The notes under the pieces were generated by a model. That model was not told the origin of the DNA, did no database searches, and was given only the letters and a program-made list of their open reading frames with translations. DNA of 46,052 nucleotides, from positions 1 through 46,052 of the forward strand of contig JANQEL010000148.1 in the NCBI GenBank assembly GCA_028278345.1, read 5' to 3'. Positions 33,193 to 41,638 of this stretch are shown here, one piece after another. This DNA comes from Myxococcota bacterium. Lineage in GTDB: Bacteria; Myxococcota_A; UBA9160; UBA4427. Position 1 is the first letter of the stretch, and every line of letters begins with the position of its first letter. A program made the translations under genes and the position numbers.

Positions 33193-34593
33193 TTGACGTC
33201 GCAACAGCGCGTCGGCTACGCGCTCGGCAACGCGGGCTTCCAGATCACGAACCACATCGTCGTGGCGATGGGCATCTACTACTACCTGCCTCCCGGCGAC
33301 GTCGTCGACCTCACCCCGCAGCTCGCGGCCGGCGTCTTCCTGGGGCTGTTCACCGCGTATGGGCTCGCGAGACTCGTCGGCGGCATCGTCGATTCGCTCG
33401 CGGATCCCCTGGTCGGCCATTACTGCGATCGCTCGCGCTCGCCGTGGGGACGCCGGCGCTCGTTCATGATCTACGGCATCGCCCCCATGGTCGCGTTCGC
33501 CGCCCTGCTCTTCTGGCCGCCCGGCGAACCCGGGAGTCAGCTGAACTTCGTGTACCTGACGATCGTGCTCTCCCTCTACTTCGTGTTCTTCACGGTCTAC
33601 GTGGGGCCCTACCTCGCGCTGCTTCCCGAGATCGCGCGGAGCGAGGCCGACCGCGTGGGTCTCTCGCGGTTGTTCGCGATCGTGGGGCTGCCGGTGCTGG
33701 TCCTGCTGGGGCCCGCGTGGCAGCTCTTCGTCGGTTGGGGTCGGAGCGCGGGGATGGGGAGCGAGTATTCGCTGCGCATCGCGGTTTCGGCGCTTTCGGT
33801 GTTGGCGTTCGCGATGTGCCTGGCGCCGATCCTCTCGGTCGACGAACGCAAGCTGCCGAATACCCCACCCGAGGACCTCTCCCTTCGGCGCGCGGTCGGT
33901 CTCACGATCCGCAACCGCCCCTTCCTGCTCTATCTCTTCGCGCAGATCTTCTTCATCCTCGGCGTCACGATGGCGCAGCCGTTGGTCCCCTATCTCGCCG
34001 AGGTCGTGCTCGGTCGCGGCCTCGAATTCGCCTCCCTCCTCGGCCTCCTCAACATCCCCCTCGGCATCGTGGGCTTCGTATACGCCCAGCGTGTCGTCGC
34101 GCGACTCGGCCCCAAGTGGACGATCGTCTCGAGCGTCGCAACGCTTGGCGTACTGCTTTGCCTGCTTGGCCTGCTCGACCCCGACGTTCCAGGCGGCCCG
34201 CGCGACGCAACCAACCTCGTCATCGTCTGCGGCGTGCTCCTCGGCATGGGCGCCGCCGTCGCGGTCTTCCTGATCGTCCCTCACGTCATCATCGGTCAAC
34301 TCATCGACCGCGACGAAGCCCAGACCGGTGCAAATCGCTCGGCCATGTACTTCGGTGCCCAGGGCTTGTTCACGAAGTGGGCCTTCGCCGCTTCCGCCAC
34401 GATCATGAGCTTCCTCTTCGTGCAGTACGGCAACAGCCGCAGCGATCCCGAGGGCGTGCTCCTGGTGGGACCGGTCGCGGGTGTATTGTCGCTGGTCGCG
34501 GCGGTCTTGTACGCGCTCTACCCCGAGGGACAGGTGCTTCGAGAGGGCCGAAGCGTGCACGAATCGAACGATCCGGCCGGTCCCGCGACCTGA
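33193..34593 (+). CDS. MFS transporter, GPH family (glycoside/pentoside/hexuronide:cation symporter-like)
   Basis: A 466-residue inner-membrane carrier with about twelve TM segments. The family hallmark in the first cytoplasmic loop, SLADPLVGHYCDRSRSPWGR followed by RRSF, closely matches the MelB-type D-P-x-x-G-x-x-x-D-R-x-x-x-x-x-G-R-R-R motif. Long hydrophobic stretches follow (LTIVLSLYFVFFTVYVGPYL; LGLLNIPLGIVGFVYAQRVV). It would bring in a sugar-like or other solute with a cation. It starts with TTG 33193, with GGAGAGG at 33182-33188. It follows an SDR and precedes, convergently, a histidine kinase. Related non-sugar GPH carriers exist, so the substrate is open. Confidence 0.9.
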   Translation: MTSQQRVGYALGNAGFQITNHIVVAMGIYYYLPPGDVVDLTPQLAAGVFLGLFTAYGLARLVGGIVDSLADPLVGHYCDRSRSPWGRRRSFMIYGIAPMVAFAALLFWPPGEPGSQLNFVYLTIVLSLYFVFFTVYVGPYLALLPEIARSEADRVGLSRLFAIVGLPVLVLLGPAWQLFVGWGRSAGMGSEYSLRIAVSALSVLAFAMCLAPILSVDERKLPNTPPEDLSLRRAVGLTIRNRPFLLYLFAQIFFILGVTMAQPLVPYLAEVVLGRGLEFASLLGLLNIPLGIVGFVYAQRVVARLGPKWTIVSSVATLGVLLCLLGLLDPDVPGGPRDATNLVIVCGVLLGMGAAVAVFLIVPHVIIGQLIDRDEAQTGANRSAMYFGAQGLFTKWAFAASATIMSFLFVQYGNSRSDPEGVLLVGPVAGVLSLVAAVLYALYPEGQVLREGRSVHESNDPAGPAT

Positions 34594-34621
34594 GCGCGAA
34601 ACCATCGCTGGGTCGGGGCAA

Positions 34622-36280
34622 CTATGCCGGAGCGGCCGGCAGGGAGAAGCGAACGCAGGTGCCCGGGCCTTCGCGTGAGCCGAGGAACATTTCGCCGCCG
34701 TGATCGCTCACGATGCCGTGGGCGACGCTGAGACCGAGCCCATTCCCACCATCTTCGATGCGCGTCGTGAAGAAGGGGTCGAAGACGTGCGGGAGATCGC
34801 GGTCATCGACGCCACGACCGCGGTCGCAGACTTCGACGCGGATCATCTCGTCGTCGCGACGCAAGCTCACATCCACCCCCTCTCCCCGGGGACTCGCTTC
34901 GATCGCGTTCCGCAGGACGTTCACGACCACCTGCTCGATCTCGATCGCGTTGGCTTCGACAGTGAGGTCGTCCTGCAACCCATCGTGATGTAGATCCACT
35001 CCGCGTTCGCGCGCATAGCTCTCGGTCATCTCGAGCCCTCTCCGCACGATCCCGGCGAGATCCTCGCGGCTCTTCTTCACCGGCTCGTGTCGGGCGAACT
35101 GAAGGAGCCCGTGCACGATGTCGCCACACCGCCGAGCTTGCTCGACGTTGTTCTCGAGTGCTTTCCGCACGGCCTCCAGGTCGCCGTCGTCGAGGGAGAG
35201 CAGCCCGAACTCGCTGCTGTTGAGGATCGAGCCCACCGGGTTGTTGATCTGGTGGGCCATGCCCGCTGCGAGCGTACCGGTCGAAGCGAGGCGTTCGTGG
35301 TGACGGGCGGCAATTTCCGCCGCACGGAGTTCGCTCACATCCCGCGCGATCGCCACCGTGTGTTTCGCCCCTGTCCGATCCCGGTAGCTGTTGAAACTCA
35401 GCTCCAGCGGAATCCAGTGCCCTTCGCGATGACGGAAGCGCACCGGCATCTGGCGGGTCTCGTCGAAACGACGGCTGTGCAAGAGCTCGTCGATCAGCTT
35501 CGGAAAATCGTCTGCGTGAAACCATTCGTCGGGCGACTGATTCAACATCTCGGACGCGGGCCAGCCGAGGATCTCGTCGCAGTTCGGCGAGATGTAGGTG
35601 AGGTTGAGCGACGCGTCGAAATCCGCGACGATGTCGCCCGCGTTCTCCGACAAGGCCCGGTAGCGCTCCTCGCTCGCGGCGATCGCCGCCCAGGCTTCGT
35701 CCGCCTCGGAGACGGCAAGCGCCTGGAGCGACGCAAAGGCGTACCCGATCCCCGCCACGGCCAGGGAAAGGATGGCGACGATGGAGAAGCGATTCTGCTC
35801 CCAGGCCATGTCGACGAAGTCGGGTGGCCCGGTCATGCCCTGCGAAACGAACCAGGATGTCACCCCGAGCCCCACCGCAATCGCGATCGCCCAGGCGACA
35901 CCCGACTTGCGACCGCAGAGCACGAGCGCCATCAGCGGCAGGTAGACGAGTGCCACGAGCGAGGCCGTGGCCTCCCCACCCGTGCGGACGATCAGCCCCA
36001 TGCAACCGATGTACAGATAGGCAGCGTGGACGTTGGCGAGGACGAGCAGGGCCAGACCCGCCCGCAAGCCCACCAGGACCAGGGCCCCGACCACCGGAAA
36101 GCCCATCAAGGTCGCGCGCGCATAGGGAGACCATTCCGACGCCCACGCCGGGACGAACGCGGCCGGGAAGACGATCGACGCGACGCTCAGGATTGCGATC
36201 ATACGCGCCCGGCGCCGTTCCCGTTCGGGACCGTGATCGCGGATGTCGTCCGGAATCAGCACATCGATTCGGCGCACCAT
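34622..36280 (-). CDS. orphan PAS-domain sensor histidine kinase
   Basis: A 552-residue membrane kinase. About seven TM segments (residues 25-220) form an integral sensor module (for example ATLMGFPVVGALVLVGLRAG and IVAILSLAVAGIGYAFASLQ). A PAS domain follows (SEERYRALSENAGDIVADFD to HTVAIARDVSELRAAE), then the HisKA H-box AAGMAHQINNPVGSI with the phospho-His, and the HATPase with VVVNVLRNAIEASP (N), DRGRGVDD (G1) and GGNGLGLSVAHGI (G2). It is an AtoS/NtrB-like group by the HQINNP box. No response regulator is adjacent. ATG 36280 has GGGAAG four bases upstream. Divergent from the DUF427 gene, with a 146-base shared region. Confidence 0.92.
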   Translation of the reverse strand: MVRRIDVLIPDDIRDHGPERERRRARMIAILSVASIVFPAAFVPAWASEWSPYARATLMGFPVVGALVLVGLRAGLALLVLANVHAAYLYIGCMGLIVRTGGEATASLVALVYLPLMALVLCGRKSGVAWAIAIAVGLGVTSWFVSQGMTGPPDFVDMAWEQNRFSIVAILSLAVAGIGYAFASLQALAVSEADEAWAAIAASEERYRALSENAGDIVADFDASLNLTYISPNCDEILGWPASEMLNQSPDEWFHADDFPKLIDELLHSRRFDETRQMPVRFRHREGHWIPLELSFNSYRDRTGAKHTVAIARDVSELRAAEIAARHHERLASTGTLAAGMAHQINNPVGSILNSSEFGLLSLDDGDLEAVRKALENNVEQARRCGDIVHGLLQFARHEPVKKSREDLAGIVRRGLEMTESYARERGVDLHHDGLQDDLTVEANAIEIEQVVVNVLRNAIEASPRGEGVDVSLRRDDEMIRVEVCDRGRGVDDRDLPHVFDPFFTTRIEDGGNGLGLSVAHGIVSDHGGEMFLGSREGPGTCVRFSLPAAPA

Positions 36281-36426
36281 CGCACTTCCCAACTGACGCA
36301 GTCGGGGGACGCTCTGAGTCGCCGCTCGACGCCTCGGTTCAGTCACGGCTGGATCCCTCACAATCCCCCGGTAGGCTAGCCAATCCAAAGGGAATTCCAG
36401 GCAGCTCCGAAAGCGAACCCTCTCGC

Positions 36427-36984
36427 ATGCCAACCCCCAGCATCCTGCAACCGACCGAGGCGATTCGTCGCCATCGCGACGCGTGGACGTTTCGCGGCGA
36501 CCGGCGCCCGCCCTTCGCGATCCAGCCCGGCCCCGGCCAGGAATCGGTGTGGGACTACCCGCGACCACCTCGCCTTGTCCTGGACGCGCGACGTGTCGTC
36601 GTCCGGTTGGGTACGAGAATGATCGCATCGAGCGAACGCACTGCTCGTGTGCTGGAAACCGCGAGCCCTCCGACCTTCTACATCCCGCCCGAAGACGTCG
36701 ACCTTGCGCAGCTCATCGAGAGTGGCACGAAGACGCACTGCGAATGGAAGGGAGAGGCCGTCGATCTCTCGCTGCGCGGAGGCCCGGACTCGGTGGGCTG
36801 GCGATACCTCCGAACCTATCCCGAGTTCAGCGGGATCCGAGGTTGGATCGCCTTCTACCCGTCACGCCTGGAGTGCTACGTCGCGGATGAACGAGTGAGA
36901 CCCCAGCCCGGCGGGTACTACGGTGGCTGGATCACCGACGAGATCGTGGGGCCGGTGAAGGGGGAGCCGGGAGTCGACGGGTAG
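36427..36984 (+). CDS. DUF427 domain protein
   Basis: A 185-residue soluble protein. Typical DUF427 features are VWDYPRPPRLVLDARRVVVR, IASSERTARVLETASPPTFY, IPPEDVDLAQLIESGTKTHC, EWKGEAVDLSLR and WIAFYPSRLECYVADERVRP followed by PGGYYGGW. DUF427 is a small beta-rich fold, with a second half-repeat in some members. I recall no agreed biochemical function. It is often found near stress or regulatory genes. The reading frame is open far upstream, but the family starts around MPTPSILQPT, so ATG 36427 is used even though no clear RBS is seen. Confidence 0.88.
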   Translation: MPTPSILQPTEAIRRHRDAWTFRGDRRPPFAIQPGPGQESVWDYPRPPRLVLDARRVVVRLGTRMIASSERTARVLETASPPTFYIPPEDVDLAQLIESGTKTHCEWKGEAVDLSLRGGPDSVGWRYLRTYPEFSGIRGWIAFYPSRLECYVADERVRPQPGGYYGGWITDEIVGPVKGEPGVDG

Positions 36985-37018
36985 TGCGGGTGACGTGGGT
37001 GAGACCACTGAAGTTCGC

Positions 37019-37576
37019 TCAGCGCTGGCAGGTCACCGCGCGTTTCTGCTTGAGCCACGCGCGGGCCCGGCGCATCGCATCCTCGATCGCCGCCGCTTCG
37101 GTCGAGAAGTAGTACTCCTTCACGAGCCCGCTCCCCGCGAAGGAATCTCCGTTCTCCGGATTCGAGGAGAAGCTGACCGAGCGATCGAAGCGACCCTCGA
37201 CTTCCTTGAGAACGGGCTCGCTCTTCTCGACCGAACTCGTCGTCACGATCACCAGCTGCTTCTGCGTGACCACGAAGGGAACCACGACGGTCGCAGAATA
37301 CGTCCTCACCGAACCGTTGGCCTCGACGTCGCCGTTGATGCTGCGCATGTACTTCGATCGGGCATCGACGATCGGCTCCAGATCTCCCACTGCGGGCAGA
37401 CTCGAGACACATTCCTCGATCACCTGCTTCTCGATCTGCGAGCTCCCGTCGGCGAGAGTGCCGCCCGAGACGACAGTGGTGATCCTTCGCTCGACTTCGT
37501 CCGCTGTGGCGGCCAGTGCCGGCGCGAGCACACATGAGAGGATGATGAGAGCGGCTCTCGTGTCGGGAAGTTGCAT
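37019..37576 (-). CDS. secreted protein of unknown function
   Basis: A 185-residue protein with a signal peptide (MQLPDTRAALIILSCVLAPALAATA). I do not recognise the mature part. It has a beta-rich first half (VERRITTVVSGGTLADGSSQ) with two conserved-looking Cys (one in ECVSSLPAV, one at the C-terminus), a VVVPFVVTQKQLVIVTTSSV strand pair and a C-terminal charged helix (AAIEDAMRRARAWLKQKRAV). It is probably periplasmic. AGGAG lies about 9 bases before ATG 37576. It lies downstream of the CoA-binding protein gene on the same strand (78-base gap) and converges with the DUF427 gene. Confidence 0.7.
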   Translation of the reverse strand: MQLPDTRAALIILSCVLAPALAATADEVERRITTVVSGGTLADGSSQIEKQVIEECVSSLPAVGDLEPIVDARSKYMRSINGDVEANGSVRTYSATVVVPFVVTQKQLVIVTTSSVEKSEPVLKEVEGRFDRSVSFSSNPENGDSFAGSGLVKEYYFSTEAAAIEDAMRRARAWLKQKRAVTCQR

Positions 37577-37654
37577 GGTGTGATCTCCTGGCGCGCGATT
37601 AGGGGGTCGGATGATTGTAGGAGATCGGGGCGGGAGGCAGTCGAACTCAGCAGG

Positions 37655-38128
37655 CTACACGTCGACGTTCTTCGGAATCCGCCCCACCGCACGGAAGATG
37701 CCGCGCATGCATCGATGGGCAATGTCGGGCTCGCAGTACATCATCGGACAACCGAAGGCGATCACCTTCATTCCCGCCGTGCGGGCCAACTCGATCGCTC
37801 GATCGTCGAACGAGACCGGCCCGGTGCCTTGATGGAACCAGACCCATTCGACGCCGGCCTTCGCGGCCTGCTCGACCACCACCCGGGCATTGCGGGCCGA
37901 GGTCGCGACCACGACGCCCTGCACGCCTCCCGGAATGGCGGCTACATCCGGGTAGGCCACGTGATCACCCACCTGCTTCGCGTCGGGATGCACGACGAAG
38001 ACCTCGTGCTCGGTTTCGAGCAGCCGATCTGCGATACCGCGCCCCACGCTTGGACTCGTCGCCGACGCGCCGGCGACGGCGATCCGGCGCAAGGCCAGGA
38101 ATTCACGCGCCGCATCTTCTGTCTTCAC
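37655..38128 (-). CDS. CoA-binding domain protein (YccU-like)
   Basis: A 157-residue single Rossmann-like CoA-binding domain of the succinyl-CoA-ligase alpha N-domain type. Visible: RRIAVAGASATSPSVGRGIA at the nucleotide-binding start, VHPDAKQVGDHVAYPDVAAI, VVVATSARNARVVVEQAAKA and VEWVWFHQGTG, and CPMMYCEPDI near the end. It lacks the ligase catalytic domains, so it probably binds CoA or acyl-CoA for regulation. It starts with GTG 38128 behind GGGGAAAGG. On the same strand, 54 bases downstream of the cytidylate-kinase-like gene. Confidence 0.9.
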   Translation of the reverse strand: MKTEDAAREFLALRRIAVAGASATSPSVGRGIADRLLETEHEVFVVHPDAKQVGDHVAYPDVAAIPGGVQGVVVATSARNARVVVEQAAKAGVEWVWFHQGTGPVSFDDRAIELARTAGMKVIAFGCPMMYCEPDIAHRCMRGIFRAVGRIPKNVDV

Positions 38129-38182
38129 GGCCTTTCCCCTGCTCGTGCGATCGAAACCCGGATGATCTCCTCGGACCGAGGG

Positions 38183-38887
38183 TCAGCGGGCGGATCGGAG
38201 GTGCTTCACCCAGGCGACGATCGATTCGACGATGACTTCGTTGGGTGTACTTTCCGTATTCCACACGACGTCGTAGAGCAGCGGATCTTCGATGTCCTCA
38301 CCCGTCATTCGACTCACCAGATCCGTGCGGTTGCGGTCCCGCTCGCGCACGATCCGGGTCACTTCATCGATACCCTGGCCGAGAACCTGCGCTTGCCGTT
38401 CGATCCGGAGGGACTCGGGTGCGACGAGCCTGATGTGGAACCCCGTGCCGAGGTCGCGCGTCGCACTGGCGGCTCCGCGGCCGACGATGATCGATTTCCC
38501 GAGCACGGCGAGACTGCGAATGGTCTCGTTGACCTTTCGATGCACCTCCCGCTGGGGCGATCGTCCGAGCGCTGTCGCGATCACATCCTCGACCGCGTTC
38601 AGCGAGGACTCGTCCAACAGCTCGCGGAGCTTCACGTTCAGGTTTGGATCGTCCGCGACGAACTCGCAGAGCGCGCGATCGAAGATCTGCCAGTCCCGAA
38701 AGACTTCCTCGTCCCGATGCTTTTCGAAGGCCTCGATGATGCCCTCGGCCAGAGTCCGCCCGCCGGCTCCAAACTGGCGCGAGATCGTAATGAACGGCGG
38801 GCGCCCCCGATGCGTTGCGGCCGATTGCGAGGATCCCCTGTCCGAGGCTGCGGCGATGAAGCGACTGATACCCTTGATCTGAGCCAT
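38183..38887 (-). CDS. cytidylate-kinase-like family protein
   Basis: A 234-residue cytoplasmic P-loop kinase-like protein. The nucleotide-binding start reads FITISRQFGAGGRTLAEGI, the GxGG(R)-type P-loop typical of the cytidylate-kinase-like family rather than a GK(S/T) Walker A. Also present are IIVGRGAASATRDLGTGFHI and RLVAPESLRIERQAQ, then VRERDRNRTDLVSRM and the family ending YDVVWNTESTPNEVIVESIV. True Cmk substrates are CMP/dCMP, but this branch often has another or unknown substrate. GGAGG precedes ATG 38887. First gene of a likely three-gene reverse unit with the CoA-binding and secreted proteins. Confidence 0.87.
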   Translation of the reverse strand: MAQIKGISRFIAAASDRGSSQSAATHRGRPPFITISRQFGAGGRTLAEGIIEAFEKHRDEEVFRDWQIFDRALCEFVADDPNLNVKLRELLDESSLNAVEDVIATALGRSPQREVHRKVNETIRSLAVLGKSIIVGRGAASATRDLGTGFHIRLVAPESLRIERQAQVLGQGIDEVTRIVRERDRNRTDLVSRMTGEDIEDPLLYDVVWNTESTPNEVIVESIVAWVKHLRSAR

Positions 38888-39084
38888 GTTTTCGCCTCCA
38901 TTTCTGCACCCGGTCGGGCCTCGCCGCGGCCGGCTGAATCAAGGATAGCCGCCTTCGATGCGCGCGAGGCGCAGGATGATGTCGTTCGGCTGACAGCGAG
39001 CAGAGCCAGCTAGACGAGCGAATAGGGTCCTCGAGCGGCCGCGAAAGGCGCGATCCGATACCGACGCGGGCTACCCTTCCCTTC

Positions 39085-39963
39085 GTGCAGGGAAAGAGCC
39101 TGTTGGCGATCGCTTTCGGCGTCGGACGGATCCCGGAGGATCTCGCTGCCGAGCTGCGAGCGGAGGGGATCGTCGCGAGCGACGACGGCGTGCCGATGTC
39201 GCTCCACTTCGTGAAGTACCGCTCCCCGAGAAACGGCTTCACGGGTCGCAAGGGCCTCGCGGGCTACGCCGCGCTCACGCAGAGGCGTCTCGTCCTCAAG
39301 GGGTATTGGGAACGCACCGAGCTCCCATTGGAGAAGCTGACTCGAGAGAACATTTCGTACGGTGTGCGCGACGGGAATGTCTTCTGGGTCGGGATCGAAG
39401 CAAGTGACTTCTACGACGACCGCTCGGGCCGCATCGAGCATCGATTCACGACACCGCACGCCTGTCGTTTCAAGCAGGAACTGGATCACGTGCTGGGCGT
39501 CGAAGGCGCCGACCCGAGCAAGGCGGTCTACTCCGAAGGCGACGCCCTCTTCTATTGCAAGCGCGACACCTGGGCCACCTTGCTCGTTTGGGGCATCGCC
39601 GCGGCCGCCGCCGCGAGTGTGTTCCTCGTCAACGACCCGAACGACCCGGTCGCGTCGCAGATGGGCGTCTTCATCGGAGCGTTCGTCGTCGGAAGCATTG
39701 GGCTCTACTTCTGGGGCACGACCTACTACCGCCTGACCCCGACGCACCTCCACCTGCATAGCGGGATGTTCCGCGCGAGCATCCCGGTCGACACCATCAC
39801 CCGCATCCGGCCCGCCCGCTGGACCGCCGGCCTGAGCTTCGCCTGGTCGTTGGACACCCTTCAGGTGGAGACGACGAACTCGCGGTTCGGCTACCTCATC
39901 GCCCCCGACGACCGCGCGGGTTTCGAAGCCGCGCTCCGTGCACGCGCCACGCAGCTTCAATGA
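39085..39963 (+). CDS. membrane protein with two bacterial PH-like domains
   Basis: A 292-residue protein. An N-terminal PH-like region (GYAALTQRRLVLKGYWERTE, about residues 64-83) is followed by two TM segments (WATLLVWGIAAAAAASVFLV and GVFIGAFVVGSIGLYFWGTT, about 166-214). A C-terminal YyaB-type PH domain follows: YYRLTPTHLHLHSGMFRASI, then PVDTITRIRPAR, SLDTLQVETT and YLIAPDDRAGFEAAL. These domains are thought to be intracellular scaffolds. Its role is unknown. GTG 39085 is chosen because the family sequence (RIPEDLAAELRAEGI) begins soon after, but the RBS is poor. No partner gene is adjacent. Confidence 0.8.
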   Translation: MQGKSLLAIAFGVGRIPEDLAAELRAEGIVASDDGVPMSLHFVKYRSPRNGFTGRKGLAGYAALTQRRLVLKGYWERTELPLEKLTRENISYGVRDGNVFWVGIEASDFYDDRSGRIEHRFTTPHACRFKQELDHVLGVEGADPSKAVYSEGDALFYCKRDTWATLLVWGIAAAAAASVFLVNDPNDPVASQMGVFIGAFVVGSIGLYFWGTTYYRLTPTHLHLHSGMFRASIPVDTITRIRPARWTAGLSFAWSLDTLQVETTNSRFGYLIAPDDRAGFEAALRARATQLQ

Positions 39964-40194
39964 GCCACACGTCGTCGTCGCTAGGCAGTCACCGCGCCGT
40001 CCGCTGCGGGATTCTACCTACCCGTCCGCCGCGTCGCTTCGTGGGGTCCCACCTGGGCCAGCTAGAGAAGCGCCCCCCCCAGCGGCCTCGCAGGGCGATT
40101 CAAGGTTGATCTGCCTCGCCCGTGGCCCCGGAATGGCGATCCCCCCGGTAGTTCGAGGGCCGGAGTCGCGCATCGGTCAGCGTGTCGGCGCCTC

Positions 40195-40836
40195 TCACGA
40201 TTGCACAACCATCTCTCGCGCCCGATGCCGCGTCGACGCGGCGAGCCTGAAGGACCAGCCCAGTAGCAGCATGCCTACAGCGAGCAGGTAGTGGTACAGG
40301 TCGATGGGCAGCAGTGGGGTCGTAATGTGGTTCGCTGTCATGACCGACCTGCTGATGCTGGCGACGAGAATCACGACGGCCGCCGCGAACAACCCGAGGC
40401 CGACACTCCTTCGCTCCGCTTTCCTCGCCCCGACGACACCGACGACCAGCACGAGGAGGACCACGGGTCCCTGAATCGCCAGACCGAGCGCGAGTTCGTC
40501 TCGGGTGATCGCAACGAGGAAGACCGCGAGCGCCACCGCCAGCCCCGCGGTGAGAGTCGGTGATCGAGGCCGCCCGATGACGGCCGCCCAGGTGGCGAAT
40601 CCCAAGCAAGCGCTGGCGACCGTAGCGCCGAACAGACCGACATGGCTGGTCACGGGCGCAAGCCAGGCGTTGTCCAGGGAGCGAATCGCGCCCAGCGCTG
40701 CGGTCAGTGCGACCGCGCCGAAGAACACGCCCCAGAGCAGCCGAATCGAGCGCTCGTGCCCGGACGCTCCGAGCCGATACGCCGCAGTGGCGCAGGCGGC
40801 GAGTACGACATCAGAGATGAATGTCGAGAGCTCCAT
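40195..40836 (-). CDS. polytopic membrane protein of unknown function
   Basis: A 213-residue inner-membrane protein with about six to seven TM segments (for example LLWGVFFGAVALTAALGAIR, LTAGLAVALAVFLVAITRDE, IQGPVVLLVLVVGVVGARKA and DLYHYLLAVGMLLLGWSFRL). No transport or enzyme motif that I can name. A cytoplasmic C-terminus rich in Arg/His (STRHRAREMVVQS) follows. ATG 40836 is chosen over TTG 40842. It starts 19 bases after the DUF1579-like gene, so the two form one unit, divergent from an XRE regulator. Confidence 0.75.
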   Translation of the reverse strand: MELSTFISDVVLAACATAAYRLGASGHERSIRLLWGVFFGAVALTAALGAIRSLDNAWLAPVTSHVGLFGATVASACLGFATWAAVIGRPRSPTLTAGLAVALAVFLVAITRDELALGLAIQGPVVLLVLVVGVVGARKAERRSVGLGLFAAAVVILVASISRSVMTANHITTPLLPIDLYHYLLAVGMLLLGWSFRLAASTRHRAREMVVQS

Positions 40837-40855
40837 CGGCAATTCCGGACCCCGA

Positions 40856-41497
40856 CTAGCCGTCCACTCTTCGCCGCGCTTCGATCGAGGTATTCACTCG
40901 CCAGGTCTCCCCCCGATCGACGCTCGACCGGTGTTCCCACGAGAAACCGTCCTTCGTGATGTCGAAGAATCGGATGCGATTCTCGACGACCTTGCCATCG
41001 GGCGTGACCTGCTGTGCCGTCAGATGCATCTCGCCACCGACACGCCTCCCGACGAAGTTCTTCATGTTGGGTACGGGTTGCTCGGCCCAGAGAAAGACCA
41101 TTTCCCATTGGGACGTCGCAGGGGAGTACGTCCGCAGTGTCACGGCCGCACTCACGAACCTTCCATCCGCCAGGGCGACGAAGCGATCCTCGATCATCCG
41201 GTCGTCGAAGAGCGACTGTGCCGACCACCTCCCCACCTGTTCTTGTTGGACGCTCCCATCGGGCGCGAAGCGGACGACGTCCGCGTCCCACTCTCCCACC
41301 ATGAAATCGAAGTCGTTCGGACTCGCGGTCGGGCCCTTCGTATCGATGTCACTCGCTGACGCTCCAGCCATTCTCTCCTCCCCAGGATTCGTAGACGCGC
41401 TTCCTTCGCCAGCGACGGCACTCACCGAGCCGACAGCAACCGCTCCGACGACCGCCAGGAGCAGTGATGCTCTGAGCTTCACCTGGCCGATGTGCAT
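40856..41497 (-). CDS. secreted DUF1579-like protein
   Basis: A 213-residue exported protein. The signal peptide (LRASLLLAVVGAVAVGSVSA, then VAG) is followed by a lipocalin-like beta barrel: FDFMVGEWDADVVRFAPDGS near residue 63, ALADGRFVSAAVTLRTYSPA, SQWEMVFLWAEQ and KVVENRIRFFDITKDGFSWE. The FDFMxGxWD start and W-rich strands fit DUF1579/DUF1579-like proteins of unknown function, probably small-molecule binding. A strong RBS (GAGGAGGAACGAGG directly before ATG 41497) suggests high expression. First gene of a two-gene unit facing the regulator at 41639 across a 141-base region with a perfect inverted repeat. Confidence 0.82.
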   Translation of the reverse strand: MHIGQVKLRASLLLAVVGAVAVGSVSAVAGEGSASTNPGEERMAGASASDIDTKGPTASPNDFDFMVGEWDADVVRFAPDGSVQQEQVGRWSAQSLFDDRMIEDRFVALADGRFVSAAVTLRTYSPATSQWEMVFLWAEQPVPNMKNFVGRRVGGEMHLTAQQVTPDGKVVENRIRFFDITKDGFSWEHRSSVDRGETWRVNTSIEARRRVDG

Positions 41498-41588
41498 CCT
41501 CGTTCCTCCTCATTCTCGACTTCTGGATCGTTCGCAGGCCCGCCTCCGGAGCCGCTGAGCACGATGCCACGCAGTCGAACGACCTACG

Positions 41589-41605
41589 ATTCCCTAAGAG
41601 GGAAT
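41589..41605. promoter_or_regulatory. candidate operator: perfect 7-base inverted repeat
   Basis: ATTCCCT-AAG-AGGGAAT, two perfect 7-base arms around three bases, in the 141-base region between the divergent secreted-protein gene and the XRE regulator. It is 33 bases before the regulator ATG. A dimeric HTH repressor of this family would be expected to bind such a site and control both directions. Confidence 0.5.
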
Positions 41606-41638
41606 GTCCGCACTTTGCGTGCAGGCTAGGTTCACGGG

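Noticed and set aside
33136..34605. 489-codon - frame opposite the GPH transporter
   Set aside because: Charged, TM-free sequence without motif; the forward frame has a clear GPH signature and TM pattern.
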